Positions 1 to 8,490 of a stretch of DNA of 64,000 nt are shown one piece after another (positions within the stretch are counted from its first letter, which is position 1; each line of letters starts with the position of its first letter). This stretch comes from Phycisphaerales bacterium. Lineage in GTDB: Bacteria > Planctomycetota > Phycisphaerae > Phycisphaerales > SM1A02. A program made the position numbers and the translations under genes. The notes below the pieces were generated by a model. The model worked only from the letters and a program-made list of their open reading frames with translations, did not search any database and was not told the origin of the DNA. The stretch covers positions 1-64,000 of the forward strand of contig JASMLY010000015.1 of assembly GCA_030748455.1 (NCBI GenBank). Direction: 5' to 3'.

Positions 1-116
1 GCCTTTTTTCGTGCGTTTAATTGTGAAACGCTGTACTACGCTACGGTTCTGTTGCCAGCAAACGCCAATGTATCGCATGTAATAGCCGCAGATGTGGACA
101 AAAACCTTGCATATAC

Positions 117-743
117 ATGACAAACCTGTCACACTATTACAATACCGTGGAAGAGTGTGGGAACATTACGACTTGCTTGCAAGATGCCGCTTCTGGTGGA
201 GAGATCGGGGCCTCTGCGCTTTGGGTCGCAGTCTCAGACGAGATTCACGATATGGCGGTGGCGCTTTGCCGAAACGAATCGCACCAAATCACTGTTCAGC
301 CCACAGCCCTCGTCAACGAAGTGTGGCTAAAACTCCACGAACATGGTTGCTCAAGCGTCACTTGGGAGAATCGTCGTCACTTCTTTGGCTCTGTATCAAA
401 AGCACTTGGCCAAATACTCATCGATTTCGCACGAACTCGAAACCGAGTCAAACGAGGCGGAACGACCAAACCCGCCCCGCTTCACCTTGTGCCGGGCGAA
501 CTTGGTTTTATCGAAGAGATTCGAGACGATTCTATGCATGCACTCTCAGAAGCACTCGTACAACTTGGGCTTATCAACGAACGGGCGGAAGAAGTTGCTC
601 GAATGAAATATATTCTTGGAATCTCGACTCCTATTATTGCGCAAATTCTCGGAGTTTCCACTCGCACGATTCGGGGCGACTGGAGGTTTGCACAAGCGTG
701 GCTTCGCCGCGAACTCTCCCACAAATTCGGAATGGACGAGTAA
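117..743 (+). CDS. ECF-type RNA polymerase sigma factor
   Basis: The 208-residue protein is probably an extracytoplasmic-function sigma factor that directs RNA polymerase to a dedicated promoter set. The conserved core QPTALVNEVWLKL followed by HFFGSVSKALGQILIDFAR corresponds to sigma region 2. The C-terminal helix-turn-helix EEVARMKYILGISTPIIAQILGVSTRTIRGDW corresponds to region 4. The length and the QPTALV motif match the planctomycete-rich ECF group of about 190-210 residues. No membrane segment or anti-sigma factor is visible. A membrane Ser/Thr kinase begins 4 bp after the stop, so the two are almost certainly co-transcribed. Phosphorylation may therefore replace anti-sigma control, which is inference. 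The start is the first ATG in this frame. A longer overlapping frame from position 92 shows no family similarity. Confidence 0.88.
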   Translation: MTNLSHYYNTVEECGNITTCLQDAASGGEIGASALWVAVSDEIHDMAVALCRNESHQITVQPTALVNEVWLKLHEHGCSSVTWENRRHFFGSVSKALGQILIDFARTRNRVKRGGTTKPAPLHLVPGELGFIEEIRDDSMHALSEALVQLGLINERAEEVARMKYILGISTPIIAQILGVSTRTIRGDWRFAQAWLRRELSHKFGMDE

Positions 744-747
744 TACC

Positions 748-3045
748 ATGGGGGAACGTCGCGTGAACTTCGACCTTGTCAAAGAAATTTTTGAACAAGC
801 GATTGACGTCCCATTGGTTGACCGCGAACATTTTGTTATCACTGCTGCAAACGGCGATAATGAAGTTATCAAAGAAGTACAGTCACTCCTTTCTTGTACT
901 TCAGAAGACGACGACGCCGAAGAAATTCTCGACCCGATGATTGGTATGTTTGCCGGGCCTTGGAAAATAGAAGAACGCATTGGTGGCGGTGGAATGGGTA
1001 GGGTCTACTACGCTACGAATCCTAAGACCAACAAACGAGCAGCGATTAAAGTTTTACGACGATTGTTAGTTGATCGAAGCGCTGCAAAACGTTTTGAACA
1101 AGAGATACGCGTTTTAGGGCGTCTCGATCATGCGGGCATCGCAAGAATCAAAGGTGCGGGAACAATTGAACTCGAAGGCGACCGAGTGCCGTGGATTGCA
1201 ATGGAGTTAATTGAGGAATCAGTTCCAATTACAACATACGCAAAGAATAAACCAATGGAAGTAAAACTTGCGCTACTGCGAGATACTTGCCTTGCAGTTG
1301 GAGAAGCACACACAAAGGGAATCATTCACCGTGATGTAAAGCCAAGTAACATTCTTGTAAACAAAAATGGCGAAGTAAAAATTATCGACTTTGGGATTGC
1401 AAAGGTAATTGACGATACGATTCGGCCAACCGGTTTGCATACACAAACCGGCGGCCTGCTTGGCACGTTACAGTACATGGCGCCCGAAAGTTGTGCGCAA
1501 GGAAGCGTCGCGCAAACTACATCTGATGTGTATTCACTTGGCATCATCATGTACGAAATGCTTTCGGGACACAGACCCTACGAAGTGCGTGGCGATTCAG
1601 TCCCGTCACTTGTGCAAGCGATGTCAACAACAGACCCAACACCAGTTGGCGAGAAATTTCCTGCATATAAGGGATCGGTTGCCGCGGTTGTGCACAAAGC
1701 ACTTGCGAGAAACCCTCGAAATAGATACTCAAGTGCAAATGAGTTTGCAACCGACTTGCAACATTTAATAGACGGTGCACCAGTTACCGCAAGACCAGAA
1801 CCGTATTTTGTCCGGATGATTCGAAAGCACCGCACTGCAGCAGCAGTGCTTGCAATCACAATTCCAATTCTTGTGGCGGCGACAGCGGTTTCAACATATT
1901 TTGCAATCAGTGCAAACCAGCAACTTGTTCGTAATGAAAAAATGCTTGCGTTTGCGAAAGATGCAATGCAAGTACAAAAAGAAATATTGCATCAACATTC
2001 TGAATACTGGGAAACCCACGTATCTAATGCAAAAATGAGAGCGGACGAACTTACTCCTGGGGATTTGTTACTCAGAGTAGAAATGTACGAAGCCCTAGGC
2101 GGTCATGGCAAATCAAAAAGGGGTACTTGCGAACTCTACAAAGAGGCACATCAGATACTTGTAAACGAGCTTGGCGAAAATGATTCGCAGACATTGTTAA
2201 TCGAAGCAAAATACATCGATTCTGGCGCTCTATTGAGACCTGATGGCGGAAGAGATACGGAAGCATCCGTGCTACGCTTACAAAATATATTATCTCGTTG
2301 GAACAGTGGCACACCCGAAGAACATTCTGAACTTCTGTACCTAGTTTCAAGGATTGAACTTGCGTCTAAGGAAGAAAAAATCCGGAAACTTGGGCATAAA
2401 CACGCAAAAGAGTCAGAGCGGATAGCAAGATCTGTTTATGTTACTGGTGAAAACGAAAAGTTAGTAATTCAACCAGTCGGAAAAAGAATTTGGTCGTTGA
2501 TTTTCATGGATGGCGATGAAGTTTCTTTAACCAAAGCCATAGAGCTTATCAAAAAAAATGCGCTGCCATTACTTAGAAGCCGGTATAAAGAAAACGATAT
2601 TAGAGTTTTGAAAGCGACCTCATTTTTGGCAATTGCACATCTTGAACGGAGTAATTACAAGGATGGAAAGGAACAACTTGTTGATATTAATGATGCGCTG
2701 AAATTAAATGAATTTGTAGTTGATGAAATTGTTAAACAATCTGGTGATGGATACAACACTGCTTGGCAAGTGATGAACAACCTCGCACTTTGTTTGGTTG
2801 CAAAAGCAGAATATTTTGAAGAATTTTCTGAGAACAATCGTACCCAAATTAGAGAACTTAAAACACAAGCGAGTGAGTTATGGAGCAAAATTTTGCAACA
2901 GTCTCAGTTTAAAAAAGGCGATTCCTACGATGTGCACGAATGGTATTTAGCAACGTATCAAGAATCGTTACCCCAATTCGCCCCAACTAACGAGCAATGG
3001 AGCGATTGGTTAAGGATCATCTCTACTCCGCCAACTAGAAATTAG
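748..3045 (+). CDS. Membrane-anchored serine/threonine protein kinase
   Basis: The 765-residue protein is a Hanks-type kinase. The N-terminal 65 residues contain an EVQSLLS helix common before such kinases in planctomycetes and acidobacteria. The glycine loop GGGGMGRV lies near residue 79, the lysine of AAIKVLRR is about K101, HRDVKPSN has its catalytic Asp at about 196, DFGIAK is at about 214, and GTLQYMAPES follows. All catalytic residues are present, so it should be active. A single hydrophobic segment at about 362-385 (LAITIPILVAATAVSTYF) anchors it. The remaining 375 residues are helical with no recognised domain and could be a TPR-like sensor. The open frame extends upstream to 616, but the ATG at 748 is preferred because it follows the sigma-factor stop by 4 bp. 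Confidence 0.9.
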   Translation: MGERRVNFDLVKEIFEQAIDVPLVDREHFVITAANGDNEVIKEVQSLLSCTSEDDDAEEILDPMIGMFAGPWKIEERIGGGGMGRVYYATNPKTNKRAAIKVLRRLLVDRSAAKRFEQEIRVLGRLDHAGIARIKGAGTIELEGDRVPWIAMELIEESVPITTYAKNKPMEVKLALLRDTCLAVGEAHTKGIIHRDVKPSNILVNKNGEVKIIDFGIAKVIDDTIRPTGLHTQTGGLLGTLQYMAPESCAQGSVAQTTSDVYSLGIIMYEMLSGHRPYEVRGDSVPSLVQAMSTTDPTPVGEKFPAYKGSVAAVVHKALARNPRNRYSSANEFATDLQHLIDGAPVTARPEPYFVRMIRKHRTAAAVLAITIPILVAATAVSTYFAISANQQLVRNEKMLAFAKDAMQVQKEILHQHSEYWETHVSNAKMRADELTPGDLLLRVEMYEALGGHGKSKRGTCELYKEAHQILVNELGENDSQTLLIEAKYIDSGALLRPDGGRDTEASVLRLQNILSRWNSGTPEEHSELLYLVSRIELASKEEKIRKLGHKHAKESERIARSVYVTGENEKLVIQPVGKRIWSLIFMDGDEVSLTKAIELIKKNALPLLRSRYKENDIRVLKATSFLAIAHLERSNYKDGKEQLVDINDALKLNEFVVDEIVKQSGDGYNTAWQVMNNLALCLVAKAEYFEEFSENNRTQIRELKTQASELWSKILQQSQFKKGDSYDVHEWYLATYQESLPQFAPTNEQWSDWLRIISTPPTRN

Positions 3046-3093
3046 TTGTAAAAATTCTTCCGGAACATCCATTTCTATCACATATACCAAGGA

Positions 3094-3114
3094 GAGTTAC
3101 CAACGGAGTAACTC
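3094..3114. promoter_or_regulatory. Small hairpin in leader of lectin gene
   Basis: GAGTTAC (3094-3100) and GTAACTC (3108-3114) form a 7-bp inverted repeat around a 7-base loop. It lies 33 bp before the lectin start and upstream of a good ribosome site (TAGGAG at about 3134). It could be an operator or an mRNA leader stem. No function is shown by the sequence. Confidence 0.3.
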
Positions 3115-3146
3115 ATTAAGGGAATCTAATTGGTAGGAGTAAAGAA

Positions 3147-4289
3147 ATGAAATTTTTAGTTGGAAGTGGAGCTTTGTTTGTGTTGGCCGGAATTTTTGGT
3201 GCATTGCCAACCTTCGGAGCGGAGCAATGGACCGTTGAGTCAGGTGGCAACGGGCATTGGTATGCAGTGATTTCGGATGGTGGTTCCTGTTGGGAAGAAC
3301 TTAAAGTACACGCTGAAGGGCAGGGTGGATATCTTGCAACAATAACTAGCCAACAAGAGCAGTCGTTCATAGAAAATAATCTAGACATATCAGATTGGAA
3401 TTGGCTTGGGGGATACCAAGACACGACGGATCCAGAATACTCTGAGCCGAGCGGTGGCTGGAAATGGATTACAGGTGAATCATGGAAATACACTAATTGG
3501 GATCCTACCGAACCAAACGATACAAACGGGTCTGAAAACTATTTGAACATGTTTATTGGTGGGTCGAATTGGAATGACAATGGAAGTTGTGGTGCTGGAA
3601 ACTATATTATTGAATGGGATACAAATCCAAATATTAGACACTGGTCAATAAGCGAGGGTGGCAACGGGCATTGGTACCTTGGTGTACCAGCACCAAAGGG
3701 TATTAGTTGGCTTGATGCGAATGACGCGGCAATTGCAATGGGTGGGTACTTGGCTACCTTGACAAGTGAGGAAGAAGATTCTTTTGTTTCATTTACAATT
3801 TGCGAACCAGAAGATCTTTGGAATTGGGATGGCGGCGTAGCAAGAGGTCCATGGTTCGGTGCGCAAGTTACAGTTGATAATTGTCCAGATGGTGAAATGT
3901 TTTGGGTTACAGGTGAACTTTGGGACTATACAAGGTGGCATCCAGGCAATCCGAATTGCACAGATTGCACATGCGGCATTCAATTTTGGGGTTATGGTAA
4001 TCGCACTTGGAATGACAACCACGATGATGACCCAACCCGTGCAAATGGCTATATTGTTGAGTTTACAACGATGCCAGGAGAAACTTTTGGTGCATGTTGT
4101 GTTGCAGGTGAATGTGCAACAGTGAATAGTTCTGGCTGTGCTGGCTTAGGTGGTGACTGGGGTGGTTCAGATTCTTCGTGTTTAGATTTGGCTTGCGACA
4201 TTCCATGTCCATCAGATTTAAATGGCGATGGAGCTGTCGAGGTGGACGACCTTCTTGTTTTGATAGCAGCCTGGGGTTCATGCCCATAA
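3147..4289 (+). CDS. Secreted protein with two C-type lectin-like domains and a dockerin-like tail
   Basis: The 380-residue exported protein probably binds carbohydrate at the cell surface. Residues 1-25 are a signal peptide ending near PTFGA. Two homologous C-type-lectin-like domains follow, at about 27-155 and 165-315. Each opens with GGNGHWY and contains GGYLAT.TS..E..SF, a W..G.....W.W.TGE.W.Y..W motif and WND, the usual lectin landmarks. The two copies share an exact 20-base DNA stretch (3243-3262 and 3657-3676), suggesting a fairly recent internal duplication. After this come a cysteine-rich GACC...C...WGG module and one calcium-loop repeat, DLNGDGAVEVDDLLVLIAAW. That tail is typical of Phycisphaerae secreted proteins and may act in anchoring. 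A ribosome site TAGGAG precedes the ATG and a strong terminator follows. Confidence 0.85.
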   Translation: MKFLVGSGALFVLAGIFGALPTFGAEQWTVESGGNGHWYAVISDGGSCWEELKVHAEGQGGYLATITSQQEQSFIENNLDISDWNWLGGYQDTTDPEYSEPSGGWKWITGESWKYTNWDPTEPNDTNGSENYLNMFIGGSNWNDNGSCGAGNYIIEWDTNPNIRHWSISEGGNGHWYLGVPAPKGISWLDANDAAIAMGGYLATLTSEEEDSFVSFTICEPEDLWNWDGGVARGPWFGAQVTVDNCPDGEMFWVTGELWDYTRWHPGNPNCTDCTCGIQFWGYGNRTWNDNHDDDPTRANGYIVEFTTMPGETFGACCVAGECATVNSSGCAGLGGDWGGSDSSCLDLACDIPCPSDLNGDGAVEVDDLLVLIAAWGSCP

Positions 4290-4316
4290 CGATTACTTGT
4301 AGTTGACTATGAATTT

Positions 4317-4350
4317 GCAGCCCGACCTCCTAAGGTCGGGTTGCTTTTTT
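4317..4350 (+). terminator. Rho-independent terminator after lectin gene
   Basis: A 12-bp stem has its left arm at 4317-4328 (core CCCGACCT) and its right arm at 4333-4344 (core AGGTCGGG), with a 4-base loop and then six T. It closes the lectin transcription unit. It argues against starting the next gene upstream of it. Confidence 0.88.
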
Positions 4351-4359
4351 ATGTGTAGA

Positions 4360-4998
4360 ATGCCGACCGTGAAGTTTATGCTCCCCATTGTTGTTGCCAC
4401 GTTTATTCTGTGCACAGGTTGCGTATCGACAAGTCAGGGGCCCGACATGCTTGTGATTGATTCGTCGAATTATGCAGCAGCATTTGACGCAGCCGCGAGC
4501 GCCGCGTCTGCCGATGGCATGAAGCCTGCAGTTCTAGATCGAAGAGGAGGGTTCATCCATACTGACCCCGCCGCTGCTGGTAGCATTGTTGAACCATGGA
4601 AACCAAAGGCCTCTTCTTCTCGCCAAGCACTTTTGAACACATTGACACTGCAACGAAGAACTGCTCGCTTTGAATTTCGGCCCGCTGGTTTTGAAGAACT
4701 TCCAAACACAGAAGTTGGCGCGTTAACAGGGCCCGCACTACTTTCGGGTTCAGGCGTTGACCTAACAACGTACAAAGGCCCCATTGAAGTGCGTGTTTGG
4801 GTCTATGTCGATCGGCAATATAAACGAGGTATCAGACGCGGATCTTGGACACTTGCAAGCGAAACCACTATGAAAGAATTGCCCGCGGACTCCCTTTGGG
4901 AACAGGCGCCCTCCAGATTTTGGACCCCCCTGACCCGCGATGTTGCCCGAGAGAGAGCGTTACTTGCAGGTGTTGAATCACGATTATCGGCACAATAG
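4360..4998 (+). CDS. Putative lipoprotein of unknown function
   Basis: The 212-residue protein begins with a lipoprotein-like signal, MPTVKFMLPIVVATFILCTGC. The Cys at about residue 21 would be lipidated; the lipobox ILCTGC is acceptable although Cys at -3 is less common than Leu. The rest is soluble, with a conserved-looking segment of GPIEVRVWVYVDRQYKRG and a C-terminal helix. I do not recognise the family. The frame is open from 4303, but that start would lie inside the terminator hairpin, so 4360 (or 4351) is preferred. Ribosome-site support is poor. It sits between two secreted-protein genes and is probably a separate unit. Confidence 0.7.
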   Translation: MPTVKFMLPIVVATFILCTGCVSTSQGPDMLVIDSSNYAAAFDAAASAASADGMKPAVLDRRGGFIHTDPAAAGSIVEPWKPKASSSRQALLNTLTLQRRTARFEFRPAGFEELPNTEVGALTGPALLSGSGVDLTTYKGPIEVRVWVYVDRQYKRGIRRGSWTLASETTMKELPADSLWEQAPSRFWTPLTRDVARERALLAGVESRLSAQ

Positions 4999-5040
4999 TC
5001 TGGTTATTCGGGCGGCATTCTAAAAACCATATATTGGACG

Positions 5041-5068
5041 TTGACTTCATTGTATAAATAGGTACGCT
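5041..5068 (+). promoter_or_regulatory. Candidate sigma-70-type promoter of the subtilase-like gene
   Basis: TTGACT at 5041-5046 and TACGCT at 5063-5068 are spaced by 16 bases, 15 bp before the ATG at 5083. The -35 box matches the consensus at five of six positions. Confidence 0.45.
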
Positions 5069-5082
5069 AAGCGTAGAGAAGT

Positions 5083-6630
5083 ATGCCTATTCCACAAGAA
5101 AAAATCAGCGCGATTCTCGCAAGTGGTTTTCTGTGCGCTTCCGTTTTTGCAGGACCAGTCCAAGACAACCATGGGTTAACAGACCTGATCGCTAGGCTTG
5201 GTGACGGGAACGAGCCAACTGGTGCAGGTATTGAGGTTGCTCAAGTAGAAGCAACCCAAACCAATGGATATGCGCCGGATGTAGATCACGCGGAATTCGC
5301 TGGTAAAACATTTACGTTCGTTAGCGGTACGTCTGGAGTTTCAAACCATGCAACGAATGTTGGAAAACGGATGTATGGAACAGGGAACTCCGGTATCGCA
5401 CCAGGAACTGACACAATCTATTTATACGCAGCGATTGGTTGGGCGCAGGCAGATTTTTTAAAAGTAGGAACGGGGAGTAATCCTTCTTCCCCGCCGGGAA
5501 ATGTTGCAATCTTTAACAACAGTTGGATTGGCTCGTTTGGCTCGACGCCTTTGGACACCGAAACGTTATGTCGTGCAGATTGGTCGGTTGACACAAGTAA
5601 TGCGATGATGTTGTGCGGTGTCGCAAACACCGGTGCACACCAGCCGTTGCTGTCGTTTGGTTTTAATGGTGTGAGTGTTGGCACAACAGATGGCTCGCAC
5701 CTTGGCGGTCAAGTGCCAAGTGGGTACGCCTCTTCTGGAATGCAGATTCCACTGATTGTTGCCGAGCAAGGCACAACGAGCAATGCAACGGGTGTTGTTT
5801 CAGGCATTACCGCAATGATCGTGGAAACAGCAGAGACGCACCCAAACACATCGGGTGATTATTTTGCAACGATGAGTGAGACAACCAAAGCGGTTCTGTT
5901 GGCTGGGGGAAACCATGAAGCGGACTGGACGAACAATCCTGAAACAACAGGTCCTGACCGAGGGCGAACAGATCAACCAATTGATGCGATGGTTGGTGTA
6001 GGCACTGCAAACATTGATCGATCTTGGCAAGTAATGGCCGGGGGGAAACACAACTCGAGTACTTCAACAGGTGGGCTTACCCCCGCCCCGTACGCTGGTT
6101 GGGAAACTTCGACAATTACAAACAACCAAAGTAGATATATTCTGTTTGATGTCAACACTCCCGCCGATGAGGTTTCGATTGTGTTGACATGGCACCAAAC
6201 TCCACGAAACGATTTCTCTAGTTACATTGAAGTCGATTTAGATTTACAACTCTGGAAATTTGAAGGCGGATCGCTTGTCTCGCTGACAGGTGACGCTGGG
6301 CTAGGTGTTTTTTCTGAAGGTAACGTAGTAAGTGAAAGTCTTGTTGATACTGTCGAACACCTGTACATTCAAGATTTGGCGATCGGCGAATATGTTCTTG
6401 AAGTAACAAGAAAAAATTCTTCAGCAAGCAGTCGCGCTTTTAGTGTGGGTTGGCTCTTCCCAGAACCTGCCGACCTTCCTGGTGACATCAATGGCGACGG
6501 TATTCTTGATGTGGAAGACTTACTCATGATTCTCTCTGCTTGGGGATTATGTAGTGGTTGCGAAGAAGATCTCACTGGTGATGGTACGGTCGATGTCACA
6601 GACCTACTTCAGTTCCTATCGTATTGGTAG
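5083..6630 (+). CDS. Secreted subtilase-like protein with C-terminal dockerin-like repeats
   Basis: The 515-residue exported protein resembles S8 (subtilisin) peptidases. A signal peptide covers about 1-23 (ASVFAG). The histidine motif appears as NHATNVG (H89), the oxyanion Asn in FNNSW, and the serine motif as TTSNATGVVSG (S233), which aligns with the family's GTSMATPHVAG. The usual aspartate strand reads GIEVAQVEA, with Glu56 where Asp is expected, so activity is uncertain. A beta-rich region at about 340-460 resembles the domains that follow S8 catalytic cores. The end carries two calcium-loop repeats (GDINGDGILDVEDLLMILSAW and LTGDGTVDVTDLLQFLSYW), a complete dockerin-like pair. It is alone between intergenic gaps and has its own promoter-like site. 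Confidence 0.75.
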   Translation: MPIPQEKISAILASGFLCASVFAGPVQDNHGLTDLIARLGDGNEPTGAGIEVAQVEATQTNGYAPDVDHAEFAGKTFTFVSGTSGVSNHATNVGKRMYGTGNSGIAPGTDTIYLYAAIGWAQADFLKVGTGSNPSSPPGNVAIFNNSWIGSFGSTPLDTETLCRADWSVDTSNAMMLCGVANTGAHQPLLSFGFNGVSVGTTDGSHLGGQVPSGYASSGMQIPLIVAEQGTTSNATGVVSGITAMIVETAETHPNTSGDYFATMSETTKAVLLAGGNHEADWTNNPETTGPDRGRTDQPIDAMVGVGTANIDRSWQVMAGGKHNSSTSTGGLTPAPYAGWETSTITNNQSRYILFDVNTPADEVSIVLTWHQTPRNDFSSYIEVDLDLQLWKFEGGSLVSLTGDAGLGVFSEGNVVSESLVDTVEHLYIQDLAIGEYVLEVTRKNSSASSRAFSVGWLFPEPADLPGDINGDGILDVEDLLMILSAWGLCSGCEEDLTGDGTVDVTDLLQFLSYW

Positions 6631-6687
6631 AAGCTTGGAGCGGCGCTAGCCACCAAGGCGTGGGAGCCCTAGGGTACACTGCACTCC

Positions 6688-8415
6688 ATGCAGCGAGGTA
6701 ACAAGGTTGGAAAATTAATTATGGGGTGTTTGTTTGCATTCTTTGCAGCATTTCTCATCTATCCGATCTGGCTCACGGTACAAGGTGGGTTTGAAGGGAA
6801 AGAGGGTGGGTTTACATTTCACCACATCTGGCTTGTGTTTGAAGATCCAGTCTTGCGTTCTGGCTTTATGAACGCAATCGGAATAGCCGTTTGTACCACG
6901 CTTACGTGTTTGGTGATTTCACTACCACTTGCAACACTCGCAGCCCGCTATAGCTTTCCCGGCAAAGGTGTCTTTTCTGCCCTTGTTCTTGTTCCTTTGA
7001 TTCTCCCTCCATTTGTTGGTGCAATTGGCCTCCACCACTTATTGGGAAAATACGGCGCTCTCAACACACTGCTGATGGATTTGGGATGGATTGGCGAAGG
7101 GTATGACTTCATTGGCAACGGCGGTTTTTGGGCGATTGTTTTTATTGAAGCGTTGCACTTGTATCCAATTCTCTACCTGAACGCAACTGCTGCGCTTGCA
7201 AACCTTGACCCAGCGCTTGAAGAGGCAGCGGAAAATCTTGGTGCAACACCGTGGCGCCGGTTTAGACAAATTGTGCTTCCGCTGATTCGGCCCGGCTTGT
7301 TTGCGGGTGCAACGATTGTGTTTATTTGGTCATTTACAGAACTCGGCACACCCCTGATGTTTGATTACCAAACGGTCACGCCAGTGCAAATTTTTAATGG
7401 CATTAAGGAGATGAACACGTCGCAGCAACCCTACGCGCTTACCGCGGTGATGTTGATTGCAGCCGTTCTCTTTTATGTACTTGGGAAGTTGGTTTTTGGT
7501 GGCAAAGCGTACGCGATGTATTCCAAAGCATCCGTACAATCTACGGTTGAAACACTATCACGATTCAAAGGTTTGCTTGCAACCCTTGCCTTTGCAGTTG
7601 TCATTGGATTGGCAGTATTACCACATATTTCTGTTATTTTTACGAGTTTTGCGGTCGAAGGATCGTGGTATAAATCAGTGTTGCCCACAGCTTGGACGGG
7701 TGAACATTATGAAGGCGCACTAAGTCACTCGCTTGCGGTGGGATCAATTGGGAACAGTTTGCTCTATTCAAGTCTTGCGGTTGTTCTCGATTTGGTGATT
7801 GGTATTTTGATTGGGTATATTGTTGTTCGAACAAAAATACGCGGACGAAGTTTACTCGATGCGCTCTCCATGCTTCCGCTCGCAGTTCCCGGGTTGGTGA
7901 TGGCATTTGGTTACGTCGCGATGTCGCTTCGCTGGCCTTTTGGTGAGGGTGATCCATTGCAGGGTTGGATTGATGTCATCGGCGCAAACCCGAATCCGAT
8001 TCTCCTTCTCGTGATTGCCTACGGTGTTCGGCGATTACCGTATGTTGTCCGATCAACAGTTGCTGGTCTCGAGCAAACTTCTGGAGAACTTGAAGAGGCA
8101 GCCATGAATCTTGGGGCAAACAGGGTCAAAGCTGTTCGAACGGTCATTATTCCGCTGATCATGGCGAACCTTATCGCCGGTGGCTTGTTGGCATTCAGTT
8201 TTGCCATGCTTGAAGTTTCCGATTCATTGATTTTGGCTCAACGAGAGTCACACTATCCGATTACAAAGGCGATTTACACCCTCTTTGAACGCCTCGGTGA
8301 TGGCCCCTATGTGGCAAGTGCTATGGGCGTCTGGGGCATGGCATTGCTTGCGGTGACGCTCATTGGGGCGAGCGTTCTTATGGGTAAAAAAATGGGTGCG
8401 ATTTTCCGCGTGTAA
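6688..8415 (+). CDS. Two-domain ABC transporter permease, iron(III)/small-molecule type
   Basis: The 575-residue inner-membrane protein has about 12 transmembrane helices and two tandem binding-protein-dependent permease domains. Each domain has the EAA-type loop that contacts the ATPase: EEAAENLGATPWRRFRQIVLP near residue 175 and EEAAMNLGANRVKAVRTVIIP near 470. Fused two-domain permeases of this length are characteristic of the FbpB/AfuB-like (iron III, also thiamine or phosphonate) group. No substrate-binding protein or ATPase adjoins it. A matching AfuC/PotA-type ATPase lies at 33690-34733 and could be its partner, which is inference. A -10-like TACACT (6675-6680) precedes the ATG closely. 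Confidence 0.82.
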   Translation: MQRGNKVGKLIMGCLFAFFAAFLIYPIWLTVQGGFEGKEGGFTFHHIWLVFEDPVLRSGFMNAIGIAVCTTLTCLVISLPLATLAARYSFPGKGVFSALVLVPLILPPFVGAIGLHHLLGKYGALNTLLMDLGWIGEGYDFIGNGGFWAIVFIEALHLYPILYLNATAALANLDPALEEAAENLGATPWRRFRQIVLPLIRPGLFAGATIVFIWSFTELGTPLMFDYQTVTPVQIFNGIKEMNTSQQPYALTAVMLIAAVLFYVLGKLVFGGKAYAMYSKASVQSTVETLSRFKGLLATLAFAVVIGLAVLPHISVIFTSFAVEGSWYKSVLPTAWTGEHYEGALSHSLAVGSIGNSLLYSSLAVVLDLVIGILIGYIVVRTKIRGRSLLDALSMLPLAVPGLVMAFGYVAMSLRWPFGEGDPLQGWIDVIGANPNPILLLVIAYGVRRLPYVVRSTVAGLEQTSGELEEAAMNLGANRVKAVRTVIIPLIMANLIAGGLLAFSFAMLEVSDSLILAQRESHYPITKAIYTLFERLGDGPYVASAMGVWGMALLAVTLIGASVLMGKKMGAIFRV

Positions 8416-8420
8416 CCACA

Positions 8421-8471
8421 TGGTGCGAGGCACTAGGGCGTCTCTGGGGGACACTCTAGTGCCTCGCACCA
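8421..8471. repeat. Perfect 16-bp inverted repeat between permease and nuoD
   Basis: TGGTGCGAGGCACTAG (8421-8436) and CTAGTGCCTCGCACCA (8456-8471) are exact reverse complements around a 19-base G-rich centre. No T-run follows, so it is not a classic terminator. It may be a bidirectional terminator, an mRNA-stabilising stem or a REP-like unit. No second copy was noticed in the window. Confidence 0.8.
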
Positions 8472-8490
8472 CTATAATGCTCGGTTCGAA

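Noticed and set aside
1..116. Upstream gene or RNA at the left edge.
   Set aside because: Only a T-run (4-9) that might be the tail of a terminator is visible; nothing else can be supported.
92..766. A 224-codon frame overlapping the ECF sigma gene.
   Set aside because: It is the alternative frame of the sigma-factor gene. It has unnatural Arg/Ser-rich composition and no family pattern.
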